Shown piece by piece: positions 28,133 through 37,291 of a stretch of 64,000 bases of DNA (position 1 is the first letter of the stretch; every line of letters starts with the position of its first letter). Source of the DNA: Caballeronia sp. M1242 (GTDB taxonomy: Bacteria; Pseudomonadota; Gammaproteobacteria; Burkholderiales; Burkholderiaceae). The notes beneath the pieces were generated by a model. It ran no database searches and had not been told where the DNA came from. It saw only the letters and a program-made list of their open reading frames with translations. The position numbers and the translations under genes were made by a program. The stretch spans positions 372,001-436,000 of the forward strand of contig NZ_CP071129.1 in the NCBI RefSeq assembly GCF_017220215.1, written 5' to 3'.

Positions 28133-28166
28133 AAAAAAAACGCGCGGCGACACAAGTCGCGGCGCG
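28133..28166 (-). terminator. Terminator of gloA, shared with the GntR gene
   Basis: Two 11-base GC-rich arms (28141-28151 and 28156-28166) pair with a single mismatch around ACAA. On the minus strand eight T residues follow the stem (28140-28133), making a good intrinsic terminator for gloA. It also lies just past the stop of the convergent GntR gene. Confidence 0.8.
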
Positions 28167-28190
28167 CTTGCCTTGTCGCTAAAACAGCGA

Positions 28191-28577
28191 TCAGGAATGC
28201 TTTTCGATCAGTTCGACCTTGTAGCCGTCCGGGTCTTCCACGAACGCGATCACCGTCTTGCCGCCCTTCACGGGACCCGCTTCGCGCGTGACCTTGCCGC
28301 CCGCTTCGCGGATGCGGTCGCACGCCTCGGCCGCGTTATCCACTTCAAGAGCGATATGGCCGTAAGCCGTGCCCATTTCGTACTTTTCGACGCCCCAGTT
28401 ATACGTCAGTTCGAGCACGCTGTTCTCGCTCTCGTCGCCATAGCCGACGAACGCGAGCGTGTACTTGTATTCCGGGTTCTCGCTCTGGCGCAGCACTTTC
28501 ATGCCGAGAATACGCGTATAGAAATCGATGGAACGCTGCAGGTCGCCGACGCGCAGCATCGTGTGGAGGAGTCGCAT
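28191..28577 (-). CDS. gloA: Lactoylglutathione lyase (glyoxalase I)
   Basis: A 128-residue enzyme that isomerises the hemithioacetal of methylglyoxal and glutathione to S-lactoylglutathione. The metal ligands fall exactly where they do in E. coli GloA: His5, Glu56, His74 and Glu122. The sequence is collinear with the short, nickel-type glyoxalase I. The ATG at 28577 is preceded by AGGACCCCC. It ends at a strong terminator. Confidence 0.96.
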   Translation of the reverse strand: MRLLHTMLRVGDLQRSIDFYTRILGMKVLRQSENPEYKYTLAFVGYGDESENSVLELTYNWGVEKYEMGTAYGHIALEVDNAAEACDRIREAGGKVTREAGPVKGGKTVIAFVEDPDGYKVELIEKHS

Positions 28578-28661
28578 GGTGGGGGTCCTGTTGTGATGAA
28601 CGGCGGCGCAAAGCCGCGATTGCGGGTACGCGAAATTGTACCGTTCGCTCAGAACGCGCGC

Positions 28662-29597
28662 TTACAGCGTCGGCAGCAGGTCCGGCGGATGGTGCTTCAA
28701 CGTATGCCGCGCCTCGCGAAACTCCGGGAAGATGGATTCGACGGTGCGCCAGAAACGCGGGCTGTGGTTCATCTCGCGCAAGTGCGCAAGCTCATGCGCG
28801 ACCACGTAATCGATGATCGACATCGGAAAGTGAATGAGCCGCCAGTTGAGGCGAATCTTGCCGTCGCTCGAACAACTGCCCCAGCGCGTCGCCGCCGACG
28901 ACAACGCGTACGCGCGGAATTCGACGCCCAGCTTCTGCGCATACACCGCGAGCCGCTCGCCGAAGATGCGCTTCGCTTCGCTTTGCAGCCAGCTCTGCAC
29001 GCGGTCCTTGATCTGCTGCGCGTCGGCGAGTGCGGGCAGGGCGAGCGCCAGCACGTTGGTCTCGGCATCGAAGGACAGCGCGCTCGCGGCCGCGTTCAGC
29101 GACACGCGAATCGTCTTGCCGAGAAACGGAAACTCTGCGCCGTCCTTCCATTCGATGCGCGGCAGCGCGCGTTCCTCGACGCGCGTTTGCCACTCGGCGA
29201 GCTTGCGCAGAATCCAGCTTTGCTTGTCGACGATGGCGCTTTCGATATCCGCGATCGTCACCCAGCGCGGCGCGGTGATCGTGAGTCCGGTGGCGTCGAT
29301 GCAAAAGCCGATGGTGCGGCGCGCCGATCGCTTGAAGCGGTAGTCCAGCGCCCGCGCGCCGAGCACGATGCGCCGCAGTCGCACGCCTTCCGGCAGCGGC
29401 GCCGGCTTGGCAGTCGGCTCGGAAGAGGGAAGCTCGCCGCGCAGCGGCGCGGGCGCGGCGGCGGGCGCATGCTCGAACGGAAGATCGAGTTGCAGTGTAT
29501 CGAGCGCGACGGCGGGGCGCTGTCGCGAGGGAGTCTTCTGCATCGGGTCGGCTTTGCGCTCGCGGCGCAGAAATGACGACAGGAACGAATAAGGCAC
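28662..29597 (-). CDS. YgjP-like zinc metallopeptidase (DUF45 / M48-related)
   Basis: A protein of up to 311 residues whose C-terminal part has the zinc signature HELAHLREMNHSPRFW within a DUF45/YgjP domain (RWGSCSSDGKIRLNWRLIHFP precedes it). The first 90 or so residues are Pro/Ala-rich and poorly conserved. The start is uncertain: GTG 29597 gives the longest form, while ATG 29543 (MQKTPSRQ) is equally plausible. It follows plsC by 33 bases on the same strand. The function of the family is not established. Confidence 0.85.
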   Translation of the reverse strand: MPYSFLSSFLRRERKADPMQKTPSRQRPAVALDTLQLDLPFEHAPAAAPAPLRGELPSSEPTAKPAPLPEGVRLRRIVLGARALDYRFKRSARRTIGFCIDATGLTITAPRWVTIADIESAIVDKQSWILRKLAEWQTRVEERALPRIEWKDGAEFPFLGKTIRVSLNAAASALSFDAETNVLALALPALADAQQIKDRVQSWLQSEAKRIFGERLAVYAQKLGVEFRAYALSSAATRWGSCSSDGKIRLNWRLIHFPMSIIDYVVAHELAHLREMNHSPRFWRTVESIFPEFREARHTLKHHPPDLLPTL

Positions 29598-29630
29598 GCC
29601 GCGGCTCTGACTTTCGAGTGCGAGGCCGCG

Positions 29631-30404
29631 TCAGCGGCCCGCGCCCGCAGCGCCGGCTCGATGCGGCTCGTCGCCCGGCGCGGCATAAGCGAGCGGATCG
29701 ATACGGCGCATCTCCGTTTCGATCCAGCTCTCGACGCGCGCATTCACTTCTTCGGGCGAGAGTCCGGCGGTATCGATGGGCTTGCCGATCGACACCGTGA
29801 CTATACCCGGATATTTCATGAACGAATTGCGCGGCCAGACGTGCCCGGCGTTATGCGCGATCGGCACGACAGGCGCGCCCGTGGCCACGGCGAAGCGCGC
29901 GCCGCCCGTCTTGTACTTGCCTTGCGCGCCGACGCGCGTGCGCGTGCCTTCCGGAAACATGATGACCCACGCACCTTCGTCCATGCGCGCGCGGCCTTGG
30001 CGCGTCACCGATGCGAATGCGTCGCGGCCCTGCGAACGGTCGATGTGCACCATCTTCAGGAGGCCGAGCGCCCAGCCGAAAAACGGCACGTACAGCAACT
30101 CGCGCTTGAACACATAGCAGAGCGGGCGCGGCATCAGCGCCGGAAAGGCGAGCGTTTCCCATGCGGATTGATGCTTCGACAGCAGCACGGCCGGGCCATT
30201 CGGCAGGTTCTCCATGCCTTCTATCGTGTAGCGAATGCCGACGAGATACCGCAGCACGACGATCGTCGACTTGCACCAGCCCGCCGCCATCCAGTAGCGG
30301 TTGTGCGCGCGCATGAACGGAAACGCGATGAAGCAGGCGGTCGCGTACGGCACCGTGTACACGACGAAGTACAGCATCAGCAGCAAAGAACGGATGAAGC
30401 GCAT
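29631..30404 (-). CDS. plsC: 1-acyl-sn-glycerol-3-phosphate acyltransferase
   Basis: A 257-residue membrane enzyme that acylates lysophosphatidic acid to phosphatidic acid. It has an N-terminal hydrophobic segment (residues 6-30). The catalytic motif is HQSAWE at residues 78-83, a His-x4-Glu form where most family members have His-x4-Asp. The phosphate-binding FPEGTRTRVG and the later VVPIAHNAG are also present. It lies in the gmhB-plsC-peptidase unit downstream of glyQ-glyS. Confidence 0.93.
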   Translation of the reverse strand: MRFIRSLLLMLYFVVYTVPYATACFIAFPFMRAHNRYWMAAGWCKSTIVVLRYLVGIRYTIEGMENLPNGPAVLLSKHQSAWETLAFPALMPRPLCYVFKRELLYVPFFGWALGLLKMVHIDRSQGRDAFASVTRQGRARMDEGAWVIMFPEGTRTRVGAQGKYKTGGARFAVATGAPVVPIAHNAGHVWPRNSFMKYPGIVTVSIGKPIDTAGLSPEEVNARVESWIETEMRRIDPLAYAAPGDEPHRAGAAGAGR

Positions 30405-30434
30405 GAAGCCCCGAGAGTGCGTGACGAAAAGCGG

Positions 30435-30986
30435 TCAGTCGTGGTGCCGCGCGAGAAAGTCGAGCGCGAACGCCCGCAGGTCCTTGTGAACCTGCGTGCC
30501 CTCGGGCAGGCTGCCTTGCGCGAGCGTTTTTTCGCCCTTGCCGGTCAGCACGAGATGCACCGGAAAGCCGAGCGCCGCGCCCGCCTGAAGATCGCGCAGG
30601 GCATCGCCGACGACGGGCGTGTCTTCCGGATCGATCTCGAAACGGTCGATGATCTGCTGCAGCATGCCGGGCTTCGGCTTTCTGCAATCGCACTGGTCTT
30701 CGGCCGTATGCGGACAGAAGAAGATGGCGTCGATGCGTCCGCCGACCGCCGCCGCCGCGCGGTTCATCTTCTGGTGCATGGCGTTGAGCGCGGCCATGTC
30801 GAAGAGACCGCGCCCGATGCCCGACTGGTTCGACGCAATCGCCACGCGGTAGCCCGCCTGATTCAGCCGCGCGATGGCTTCGAGACTGCCGGGAATGGCG
30901 ACCCATTCGTCCGGCGACTTGATGAACGCGTCCGAATCGACGTTGATGACGCCGTCGCGGTCCAGAATCACAAGTCGTCTGTTCAT
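30435..30986 (-). CDS. gmhB: D-glycero-beta-D-manno-heptose-1,7-bisphosphate 7-phosphatase
   Basis: A 183-residue HAD phosphatase of the ADP-heptose pathway for lipopolysaccharide inner core. The nucleophile loop LDRDGVIN has Asp9 and Asp11. The zinc loop has Cys91, His93, Cys99 and Cys101 (CPHTAEDQCDCRKPKPGM), which marks GmhB within the HAD family. The ATG at 30986 lies three bases after the glyS stop, so it is translationally coupled or cotranscribed with glyQS. Confidence 0.95.
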   Translation of the reverse strand: MNRRLVILDRDGVINVDSDAFIKSPDEWVAIPGSLEAIARLNQAGYRVAIASNQSGIGRGLFDMAALNAMHQKMNRAAAAVGGRIDAIFFCPHTAEDQCDCRKPKPGMLQQIIDRFEIDPEDTPVVGDALRDLQAGAALGFPVHLVLTGKGEKTLAQGSLPEGTQVHKDLRAFALDFLARHHD

Positions 30987-30989
30987 GAC

Positions 30990-33089
30990 TTACGCCGCGA
31001 GCTTGGAGATGTCGGCGACGCAGTTCATCTGCTGATGCAGCGCGCCGAGCAGGGCGAGGCGATTGTTTCTGAGCGCCGCGTCTTCCGCGTTGACCATCAC
31101 GTCGTTGAAGAACGTATCGACGCTCTCGCGCAGCGCGGCAAGCGCGCTCAACGCTTCGGTGTAGTTGCGCGCGGCGAGCTGGCTTTGCACGCGCGGCGTC
31201 ACGCTTTGAATCTGCGCGTACAGATTCTTCTCGGCCGGCTCCACGAGCAGTTCCGGATTCACCGACGAAGGCGCGCCTTGCTCCGACTTCTTGAGAATGT
31301 TCGTGATGCGCTTGTTGGCCGCCGCGAGCGATGCCGCTTCCGGCAGCGCCGCGAATTCGCGCACGGCATCCAGACGCGCGACGATATCGTCGAGACGCGT
31401 CGGATTCAGGCTGAGAACGGCCTCGATGTCGTTGGCTTCGAAGCCGCGTTCGCGCAACAGGCCGCGCAGACGATCCAGGAAGAACGCATACACGGCTTCC
31501 GTCGAATCCGCGACTTGCGGCATGCCGGCGAACTGGCGCTGCGCGGCGGCGACGAGATCGCGCAGGTCGACCGGCAGCTTCTTTTCGAGCAGGATGCGCA
31601 GCACGCCGAGCGCATGACGGCGCAGCGCGAACGGGTCCTTCTCACCCGTCGGCGCGAGGCCGATGCCCCAGATGCCGACGATGGTTTCGAGCTTGTCCGC
31701 GAGCGCGACCGCCGAGCCGACGCCGGTGGACGGCGTGTCGTCGCCGGAGAAGCGCGGCTGATAGTGCTCCGAGCACGCGAGCGCGACTTCTTCCGGCTCG
31801 CCGTCGTGGCGCGCGTAGTAGGTGCCCATCGTGCCTTGCAACTCGGGGAATTCGCCGACCATGTCGGTGAGCAAGTCGGCCTTCGCAAGACGCGCGGCGC
31901 GGCGCGTGAGCGCGGCATCGACGCCGATCATCGGGGCGATTTCGCCCGCGAGCGCTTCGAGACGCTGCACGCGTTCGAGCGTGGAGCCGAGCTTGTTGTG
32001 ATAGACCACGTTTGCAAGCAGCGGCACGCGCTCTTCGAGGCGCTTCTTCTTGTCCTGCGTGAAGAAGAACTTCGCATCTGCGAGACGCGGACGCACCACG
32101 CGCTCGTTGCCTTCGATAATCTCGGCGGGCGTTTGCGTATCGATATTGGACACGATCAGGAAACGCGAGCGCAGCTTGCCGTTCTGGTCCGTGAGCGCGA
32201 AATACTTCTGGTTCGTCTGCATCGTGAGGATCAGACATTCCTGCGGCACTTGCAGGAACTCCTCGTCGAAGCGGCACTGATACACGACCGGCCATTCGAC
32301 GAGCGCGTTCACTTCGTCGAGCAGCGACTCCGGCATCACGACGCGGTCTTCACCGGCGAACGCCTGCAATTGCGTGCGGATGGATTCGCGGCGGTCATCG
32401 AAATTCGCGACGACATGCGCCTTCGTGCGCAGCGTTTCCGAGTAGTCGTCGGCGCTCGGAATGGCGATGAAACCCTGCGACAGAAAGCGATGGCCGATGG
32501 TCGTATCGCCCGCATCGACGCCGAGCGCGCTCACCGGCACGACGTCGCGGCCGTGCATGGCGACAAGGCGCTGCACCGGACGCACGAATTGCACGTTGGT
32601 GCCGTCCGGACGCTGATACGTCATGACCTTCGGGATCGGCAGCTTGGTGAGCGTTTCGTCGAGCGCGGCTTGCAGGCCGTCGGCGAGCGTCGCGCCGGGC
32701 GCGGCATAGCGCAGGAAGAACGCCTCGGCCTTGCCGTCCTGCGCGCGTTCGAGTTCGGCGAGCGGGAAGTCGGGGAAGCCCAGCGCGGCGAGTTTCTTCG
32801 CGAGCGGCGGCGTGGGATTGCCTTCCTTGTCGAGCGCGACCGAGACCGGCAGCACTTTTTCGCGGACCTGCTTCTCGGGCGCGACATCGCGCACGTTGCG
32901 GATCAACACGGCAAGGCGGCGGGGCGTCGCATACTGTTCGAACGATACGGCGCCTTCGATCAGATCGCGGGCGGCGAGCCGCTCGACGATGCCTTCGGCG
33001 AACGCGGTGCCGAGACGCGCGAGGGCTTTCGGCGGGAGTTCTTCGGTGAGCAGCTCGACGAGCAGGGAAGCGTGATTGGATTGCGTCAT
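30990..33089 (-). CDS. glyS: Glycyl-tRNA synthetase, beta subunit
   Basis: A 699-residue beta subunit of the heterotetrameric bacterial glycyl-tRNA synthetase. It begins with the [20 protein letters not shown] segment and contains [49 protein letters not shown] and the C-terminal anticodon-binding region ([20 protein letters not shown]). I used ATG 33089 instead of the upstream TTG. It starts 18 bases after the glyQ stop and is followed immediately by gmhB. Confidence 0.97.
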   Translation of the reverse strand: MTQSNHASLLVELLTEELPPKALARLGTAFAEGIVERLAARDLIEGAVSFEQYATPRRLAVLIRNVRDVAPEKQVREKVLPVSVALDKEGNPTPPLAKKLAALGFPDFPLAELERAQDGKAEAFFLRYAAPGATLADGLQAALDETLTKLPIPKVMTYQRPDGTNVQFVRPVQRLVAMHGRDVVPVSALGVDAGDTTIGHRFLSQGFIAIPSADDYSETLRTKAHVVANFDDRRESIRTQLQAFAGEDRVVMPESLLDEVNALVEWPVVYQCRFDEEFLQVPQECLILTMQTNQKYFALTDQNGKLRSRFLIVSNIDTQTPAEIIEGNERVVRPRLADAKFFFTQDKKKRLEERVPLLANVVYHNKLGSTLERVQRLEALAGEIAPMIGVDAALTRRAARLAKADLLTDMVGEFPELQGTMGTYYARHDGEPEEVALACSEHYQPRFSGDDTPSTGVGSAVALADKLETIVGIWGIGLAPTGEKDPFALRRHALGVLRILLEKKLPVDLRDLVAAAQRQFAGMPQVADSTEAVYAFFLDRLRGLLRERGFEANDIEAVLSLNPTRLDDIVARLDAVREFAALPEAASLAAANKRITNILKKSEQGAPSSVNPELLVEPAEKNLYAQIQSVTPRVQSQLAARNYTEALSALAALRESVDTFFNDVMVNAEDAALRNNRLALLGALHQQMNCVADISKLAA

Positions 33090-33106
33090 TGTTCTGTCTT
33101 GCCTCG

Positions 33107-34135
33107 TCAAACCTGATCGTTGTTGCGCGTTTCGCCCGGCGGCGCGCTTTCCACCTTCAGCGGCGGCGCCCAGGCCGGACGCGCGGCTTCCTGCTGATCG
33201 GTGACGAGCTCTGCGGCGGCGTGCACCGGATTGCCGAGCATCGGGAAGCCGAGACTTTCGCGGGAATCGTAATAAGCCTGCGCGACGAGACGCGAGAGCG
33301 CCCGAATGCGGCCGATATACGCCGCGCGCTCGGTCACGGAAATGGCGCCGCGCGCATCGAGCAGATTGAACGTATGGCCGGCCTTCAGCACGAGTTCATA
33401 CGCAGGCAGCGCAAGCTTCGCCTCAATCATCTTCTTCGCTTCGGCTTCGTAGCTGTTGAAGAAGTTGAAGAGCAGATCGACGTTCGCGTGTTCGAAGTTG
33501 TAGGTGGACTGCTCGACTTCGTTCTGGTGATACACGTCGCCGTAGGTCAGGCGGCGCAGCACCTTGCCGTTCGGGCCGTCTTCTTCCCATTCGGTCCAGA
33601 CGAGGTCGTACACGTTCTCGACTTTCTGCAAATACATGGCGAGGCGTTCGAGACCATACGTGATCTCGCCGAGCACCGGCTTGCAGTCGAGGCCGCCTAC
33701 CTGCTGGAAGTACGTGAACTGCGTCACTTCCATGCCGTTGAGCCACACTTCCCAGCCGAGTCCCCATGCGCCGAGCGTCGGGTTCTCCCAGTCGTCCTCG
33801 ACGAAGCGCACGTCGTTCTGCTTCAGATCGAAACCGAGTGCTTCGAGCGAGCCGAGATACAGATCGAGGATGTTCTCAGGCGCGGGCTTGAGCACGACCT
33901 GATACTGATAGTAGTGCTGCAGGCGGTTGGGGTTCTCGCCGTAACGGCCGTCCTTCGGGCGGCGCGACGGCTGCACGTAGGCGGCGCGCCACGGCTCGGG
34001 ACCGATCGCGCGCAGGAAGGTGTGCACGTGCGAGGTGCCCGCGCCGACTTCCATGTCGATGGGCTGGAGAAGCGCGCAGCCCTTGTCGTTCCAATAGGAC
34101 TGCAGCGTCAGGATGATTTGCTGAAAGGTGAGCAT
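33107..34135 (-). CDS. glyQ: Glycyl-tRNA synthetase, alpha subunit
   Basis: A 342-residue class II synthetase subunit that activates glycine. It has the near-invariant start [20 protein letters not shown], then [40 protein letters not shown] and the motif-3 region [20 protein letters not shown]. The C-terminal 40 residues ([19 protein letters not shown]) are a proline-rich extension beyond the E. coli length. ATG 34135 is the family start; the open frame further upstream is noncoding. Confidence 0.97.
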   Translation of the reverse strand: MLTFQQIILTLQSYWNDKGCALLQPIDMEVGAGTSHVHTFLRAIGPEPWRAAYVQPSRRPKDGRYGENPNRLQHYYQYQVVLKPAPENILDLYLGSLEALGFDLKQNDVRFVEDDWENPTLGAWGLGWEVWLNGMEVTQFTYFQQVGGLDCKPVLGEITYGLERLAMYLQKVENVYDLVWTEWEEDGPNGKVLRRLTYGDVYHQNEVEQSTYNFEHANVDLLFNFFNSYEAEAKKMIEAKLALPAYELVLKAGHTFNLLDARGAISVTERAAYIGRIRALSRLVAQAYYDSRESLGFPMLGNPVHAAAELVTDQQEAARPAWAPPLKVESAPPGETRNNDQV

Positions 34136-34464
34136 GGTTGCTTTTTTCGGGGCGGACGCGGCGCGGCCATCGTCGAGACAGATGCGACTAACAGGCTCGG
34201 CCACATCGCTTAAACGCATGATTCTAGCGTATTGGCCGGGCGTGCAGCGTCGGCGGCGCGGGGATGACCGGGGCGTCTCGATTGGGCAAACTCGGGATTG
34301 GCTCTGAGGAAACTTGGGCATTGGTGTCATTGTGTAATGTTTCAGTACAGACGCCCGGTTTGAAGAATCGTCGTGTTAAAAAATCCAATCCGCGCGTCGT
34401 CACATTCGACTATCGCTGAGATGACGATCCGCCGACCAAGAACACGAATCGACAACCGCCGAAG
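34136..34464. other. Divergent intergenic region between glyQ and the TPR gene
   Basis: A 329-base gap of lower GC than its left flank. A possible -10 for glyQ (TAGAAT on the minus strand, 34226-34221) is visible without a good -35. I see no gene or stable hairpin. It marks the left border of the accessory glycosyltransferase segment. Confidence 0.45.
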
Positions 34465-36366
34465 ATGCAAGACCAAAGTAGTTATCAGCAAGCGCTGGCG
34501 CATTACGAAGGCGGCCAGTTCGACCAGGCGCTGAAGGCGTTGGCGCCGCTTCTGGAACAGGATGCGGTCGATGCCGAAGTTCTGAACACAGCCGCGATCT
34601 GCGCGCTCAAACTCAATCGGGAAGAGGAAGCAGAAGCACTGTGGCAGAAGGCGCTTCGGGCTGAACCGAACTCCGTAGGTGTCTATTCGAACTACGCTAT
34701 TCTGCTTTCCCGGCAAGGAAAATATGAAGCAGCGCAATTAGCCTACGAGCGAGCGCTGTCGATCAATCCCACGTTCGTGGAAGCGCAGTTCAACCTCGCG
34801 CTCCTCTTCGTTCGGCAGAAGCGGTGGCACGAGGCCGAGATCGAGTTGTCCAGAGCGCTCGCTTTGCGCGACGATATCGCGGACATCCACTTCCACCGTG
34901 GCGCGGCCCTAGAAGCGTTGGGTCGGCCACAGGAAGCGGCCGGTTCCTATGAGCGCGCGTACGCGCTTTGTCCGCAGAACGTATCGGCCCTTTTGGAACG
35001 TGCGAAGATAGAACTGGCGCTAGTAAAGTGGGATCGCGCAGAGCAAGCCTATGGGGAAGCGGTGGCGCGCCTGCCCGACGTTGGCTGGCTGCGGTTCAGG
35101 CTCGGTCTGGCCCTGGAACAACAACACAAACTCGATGACGCCGAGGCAGCATATCGCGAGGCCATTGCGTTAAGCCCGGAATTGGCCGAGGCGCATAACA
35201 ACCTCGGAAACGTGCAACTGAGGCTGCGTCGTTTCACGGACGCATTAAGGTCGTTGGAAGCGGCGGCCCGCTTGCGCCCGAACGATGCTACGGTGCAGAG
35301 CAATCTTGCCGGGGTAATGGTCGATTTGGAGCGGCTTCAAGAGGCAGAGGCACTGTATCGAAAAGCGTTGACGCTCGACCCAGAGCACGCAACCGCCAGG
35401 TTTCACCTGTCATTGCTGTTGCTTAGTCAGGGACGCTACACCGAAGGGTGGCCGATGCACGAGGTCCGGTTCGATCCGCGTTTGCCAGGTGAGACGGCCT
35501 GTCTGCCGACTGTCGAGTATCCCCAGTGGCAAGGGGAATCGCTGCTAGGCAAATCAATCGTGGTCCTCGTCGAACAGGGCTTGGGCGATGGCGTTCAATT
35601 CAGCCGATACTTCCCGCTCATCGCGATGCGCGGCGCGTCCAAGCTCACGGTGGTCTGCGCACGACCGCTCATGCGCCTGTTCCAGCAAATGGAAAGCGTT
35701 AGCGAATGCATCGGTGTCGAGGCGTTTCATCGCCTGCCGCCTCACGATTTCTGGTGCTTCTCGATGAGCCTGCCGCTTCGCTTCGAAACTACCCTGGACA
35801 CCATTCCGCGGACGATGCCGTATCTGCGGCCGTTGGCGAAGGATGTGCCGCGCTGGAAACGTCGCATGCCGGCCGGTAGACCAAGAGTCGGCCTTGTTTG
35901 GGCCGGAGATCCTCGACTCCACAGCCCGCCTATGACAGAAGTCGACCGGCGGCGTTCGATCCGTGCACGAAGCTTTCTGCCGCTATTGAACGTAGCAGGC
36001 ATTGAGTTCGTGAGTCTGCAGAAAGGTGAGGCGAGTCGTGCGCAGTTGGCAGAATTGCCCGACGACAGGCGTCCATTTGACCCAATGGACAGCGTCGACG
36101 ATTTCGCCGATACGGCCGCGATCGTCTCTCTGCTCGACCTGGTCATTGCTGTGGATACGTCCGTCGCGCACCTTGCAGGCGCGCTGAACAAGCCTGTGTG
36201 GATTCTGTCGCGCTTCGACGCGTGCTGGCGCTGGTTGCGCGATCGCGATGACTCGCCTTGGTACCCCTCAGCGCGGCTATTTCGGCAGAAGCAACCGGGT
36301 GAATGGGACGAGGTCATTCAGCGCGTCGCGCATGAATTGCGCGAGTGGGCTGCCTGCAGTCATTGA
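34465..36366 (+). CDS. TPR-repeat protein with C-terminal GT9-like glycosyltransferase domain
   Basis: A 633-residue protein. Residues 1 to about 330 are a series of roughly nine tetratricopeptide repeats (for example AEALYRKALTLDPEHATARF). The rest resembles the heptosyltransferase-like GT9 fold, with VLVEQGLGDGVQFSRYFPLI, VGLVWAGDP and the nucleotide-sugar site AVDTSVAHLAGALNKPVWIL. Such proteins are thought to modify cell-surface glycans or proteins; the acceptor is unknown. Codon use is less GC-biased than the neighbours, and the gene interrupts what I recall as the usual glyQ-lnt junction, so it was probably acquired. It converges on the GT2 pseudogene. Confidence 0.85.
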   Translation: MQDQSSYQQALAHYEGGQFDQALKALAPLLEQDAVDAEVLNTAAICALKLNREEEAEALWQKALRAEPNSVGVYSNYAILLSRQGKYEAAQLAYERALSINPTFVEAQFNLALLFVRQKRWHEAEIELSRALALRDDIADIHFHRGAALEALGRPQEAAGSYERAYALCPQNVSALLERAKIELALVKWDRAEQAYGEAVARLPDVGWLRFRLGLALEQQHKLDDAEAAYREAIALSPELAEAHNNLGNVQLRLRRFTDALRSLEAAARLRPNDATVQSNLAGVMVDLERLQEAEALYRKALTLDPEHATARFHLSLLLLSQGRYTEGWPMHEVRFDPRLPGETACLPTVEYPQWQGESLLGKSIVVLVEQGLGDGVQFSRYFPLIAMRGASKLTVVCARPLMRLFQQMESVSECIGVEAFHRLPPHDFWCFSMSLPLRFETTLDTIPRTMPYLRPLAKDVPRWKRRMPAGRPRVGLVWAGDPRLHSPPMTEVDRRRSIRARSFLPLLNVAGIEFVSLQKGEASRAQLAELPDDRRPFDPMDSVDDFADTAAIVSLLDLVIAVDTSVAHLAGALNKPVWILSRFDACWRWLRDRDDSPWYPSARLFRQKQPGEWDEVIQRVAHELREWAACSH

Positions 36367-37159
36367 ACTCGCGGTCCGAGTGAGGCCTGCTTCGTGTCGT
36401 CGAGGTGCTTGTTCCAAGCTGCGCGGGCCTGCGCCACGTAGGACTCCACCGCGTGACGCAACTTGTGCACCGCCTCGACCGGGCTGTCGAGTTCGCCCAT
36501 CATGCGGCGGAAATAGAGTGCCACGTGACTATCGGAATGGTAGTGATTGAACACGTTTTTTGGACCAGTCAGTCTGATGCATTTAAACAGCACCATGATG
36601 GCCGACTGTAGCGTGCCGTCCTCGCCGCCGTACTGACGATACACGTCGTCTTCGGGAAAGCCGCCCAACGCCAGGATGGCGGTCCGGCGAATGAGGAGAC
36701 TGCTGATGATCATGTTGTTCATGATCTCGGCATGGTGCGCGAACCCGGAGAACCCGACGACGTTGGGCGGATATCCCACGAATGCCACGTTGAGCCGCAC
36801 GACGTGTTGTTCCGGCGCCATCCGAAGCGTGCCGACCGCTCGAGCAAGGGCGCCGGGCAATATTCGTCATCGGCGTCGAGGAACGCGAGGAGCGGATGCG
36901 CAGCGTATTGGGCGCCGAGATTCCGCGCGCGTGCAGCCCCTCCGTTCGCCGGTGTTTGCAGCAGTTGAACACGTGCGTCAGTGAGTGCGATGCTTCTTGC
37001 GATATCTAGTGATGTGTCTTCCGAGCCATCATCGACGACTATGATCTGCGCAGCTTCCGGCTGCGCGAGGCAACTGTTGAGCGCGCGAACGAGCGTTGCG
37101 GCAGCGTTGAAACATGGGATGACGATGGAAACTTCAGCGGGCGTAAGGGCAGCGTGCAT
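36360..37159 (-). pseudogene. Family 2 glycosyltransferase broken by a one-base frameshift
   Basis: Two overlapping reverse frames together make one GT2 protein of about 265 residues. The first half starts at ATG 37159 and has VSIVIPCFNAAATLVRALNS, IIVVDDGSEDTSLDIA and the DxD segment LDADDEYC. After this Cys-Pro the reading continues sensibly only in another frame, near 36851-36858. There GALARAVGTLRMAPEQHVVR follows, down to the stop at 36360. Adding one G to the CCCGG tract restores a single frame. It is either a recent loss-of-function mutation or a sequencing error. It converges on the TPR/GT9 gene, overlapping by a few bases. Confidence 0.8.
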
Positions 37160-37247
37160 GGTGGGACGGTTGGTTGATGGGTCGGATCGGCGCACAGTCT
37201 ATGAATTTTGTCTGGACTCCGAACAGTGCGCGAGAAGGTCGGATTAG

Positions 37248-37291
37248 AGCGGGTGAAGGCGTCGACGCCAAGGCCGACGCCTTCACCCGCT
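37248..37291. terminator. 17-bp perfect hairpin at the end of lnt
   Basis: Arms 37248-37264 and 37275-37291 are perfectly complementary over 17 bases with a 10-base loop. The right arm overlaps the lnt stop codon. On the plus strand it is followed by TATTTT; on the minus strand the T-run is poor. It closes the lnt unit next to the accessory island. Confidence 0.65.

Noticed and set aside
29661..33116. A 1,151-codon open frame on the plus strand across plsC, gmhB and glyS
   Set aside because: It is antisense to four well-identified genes and its product is Arg/His/Ala-rich with no domain. Long antisense frames are expected in high-GC DNA.
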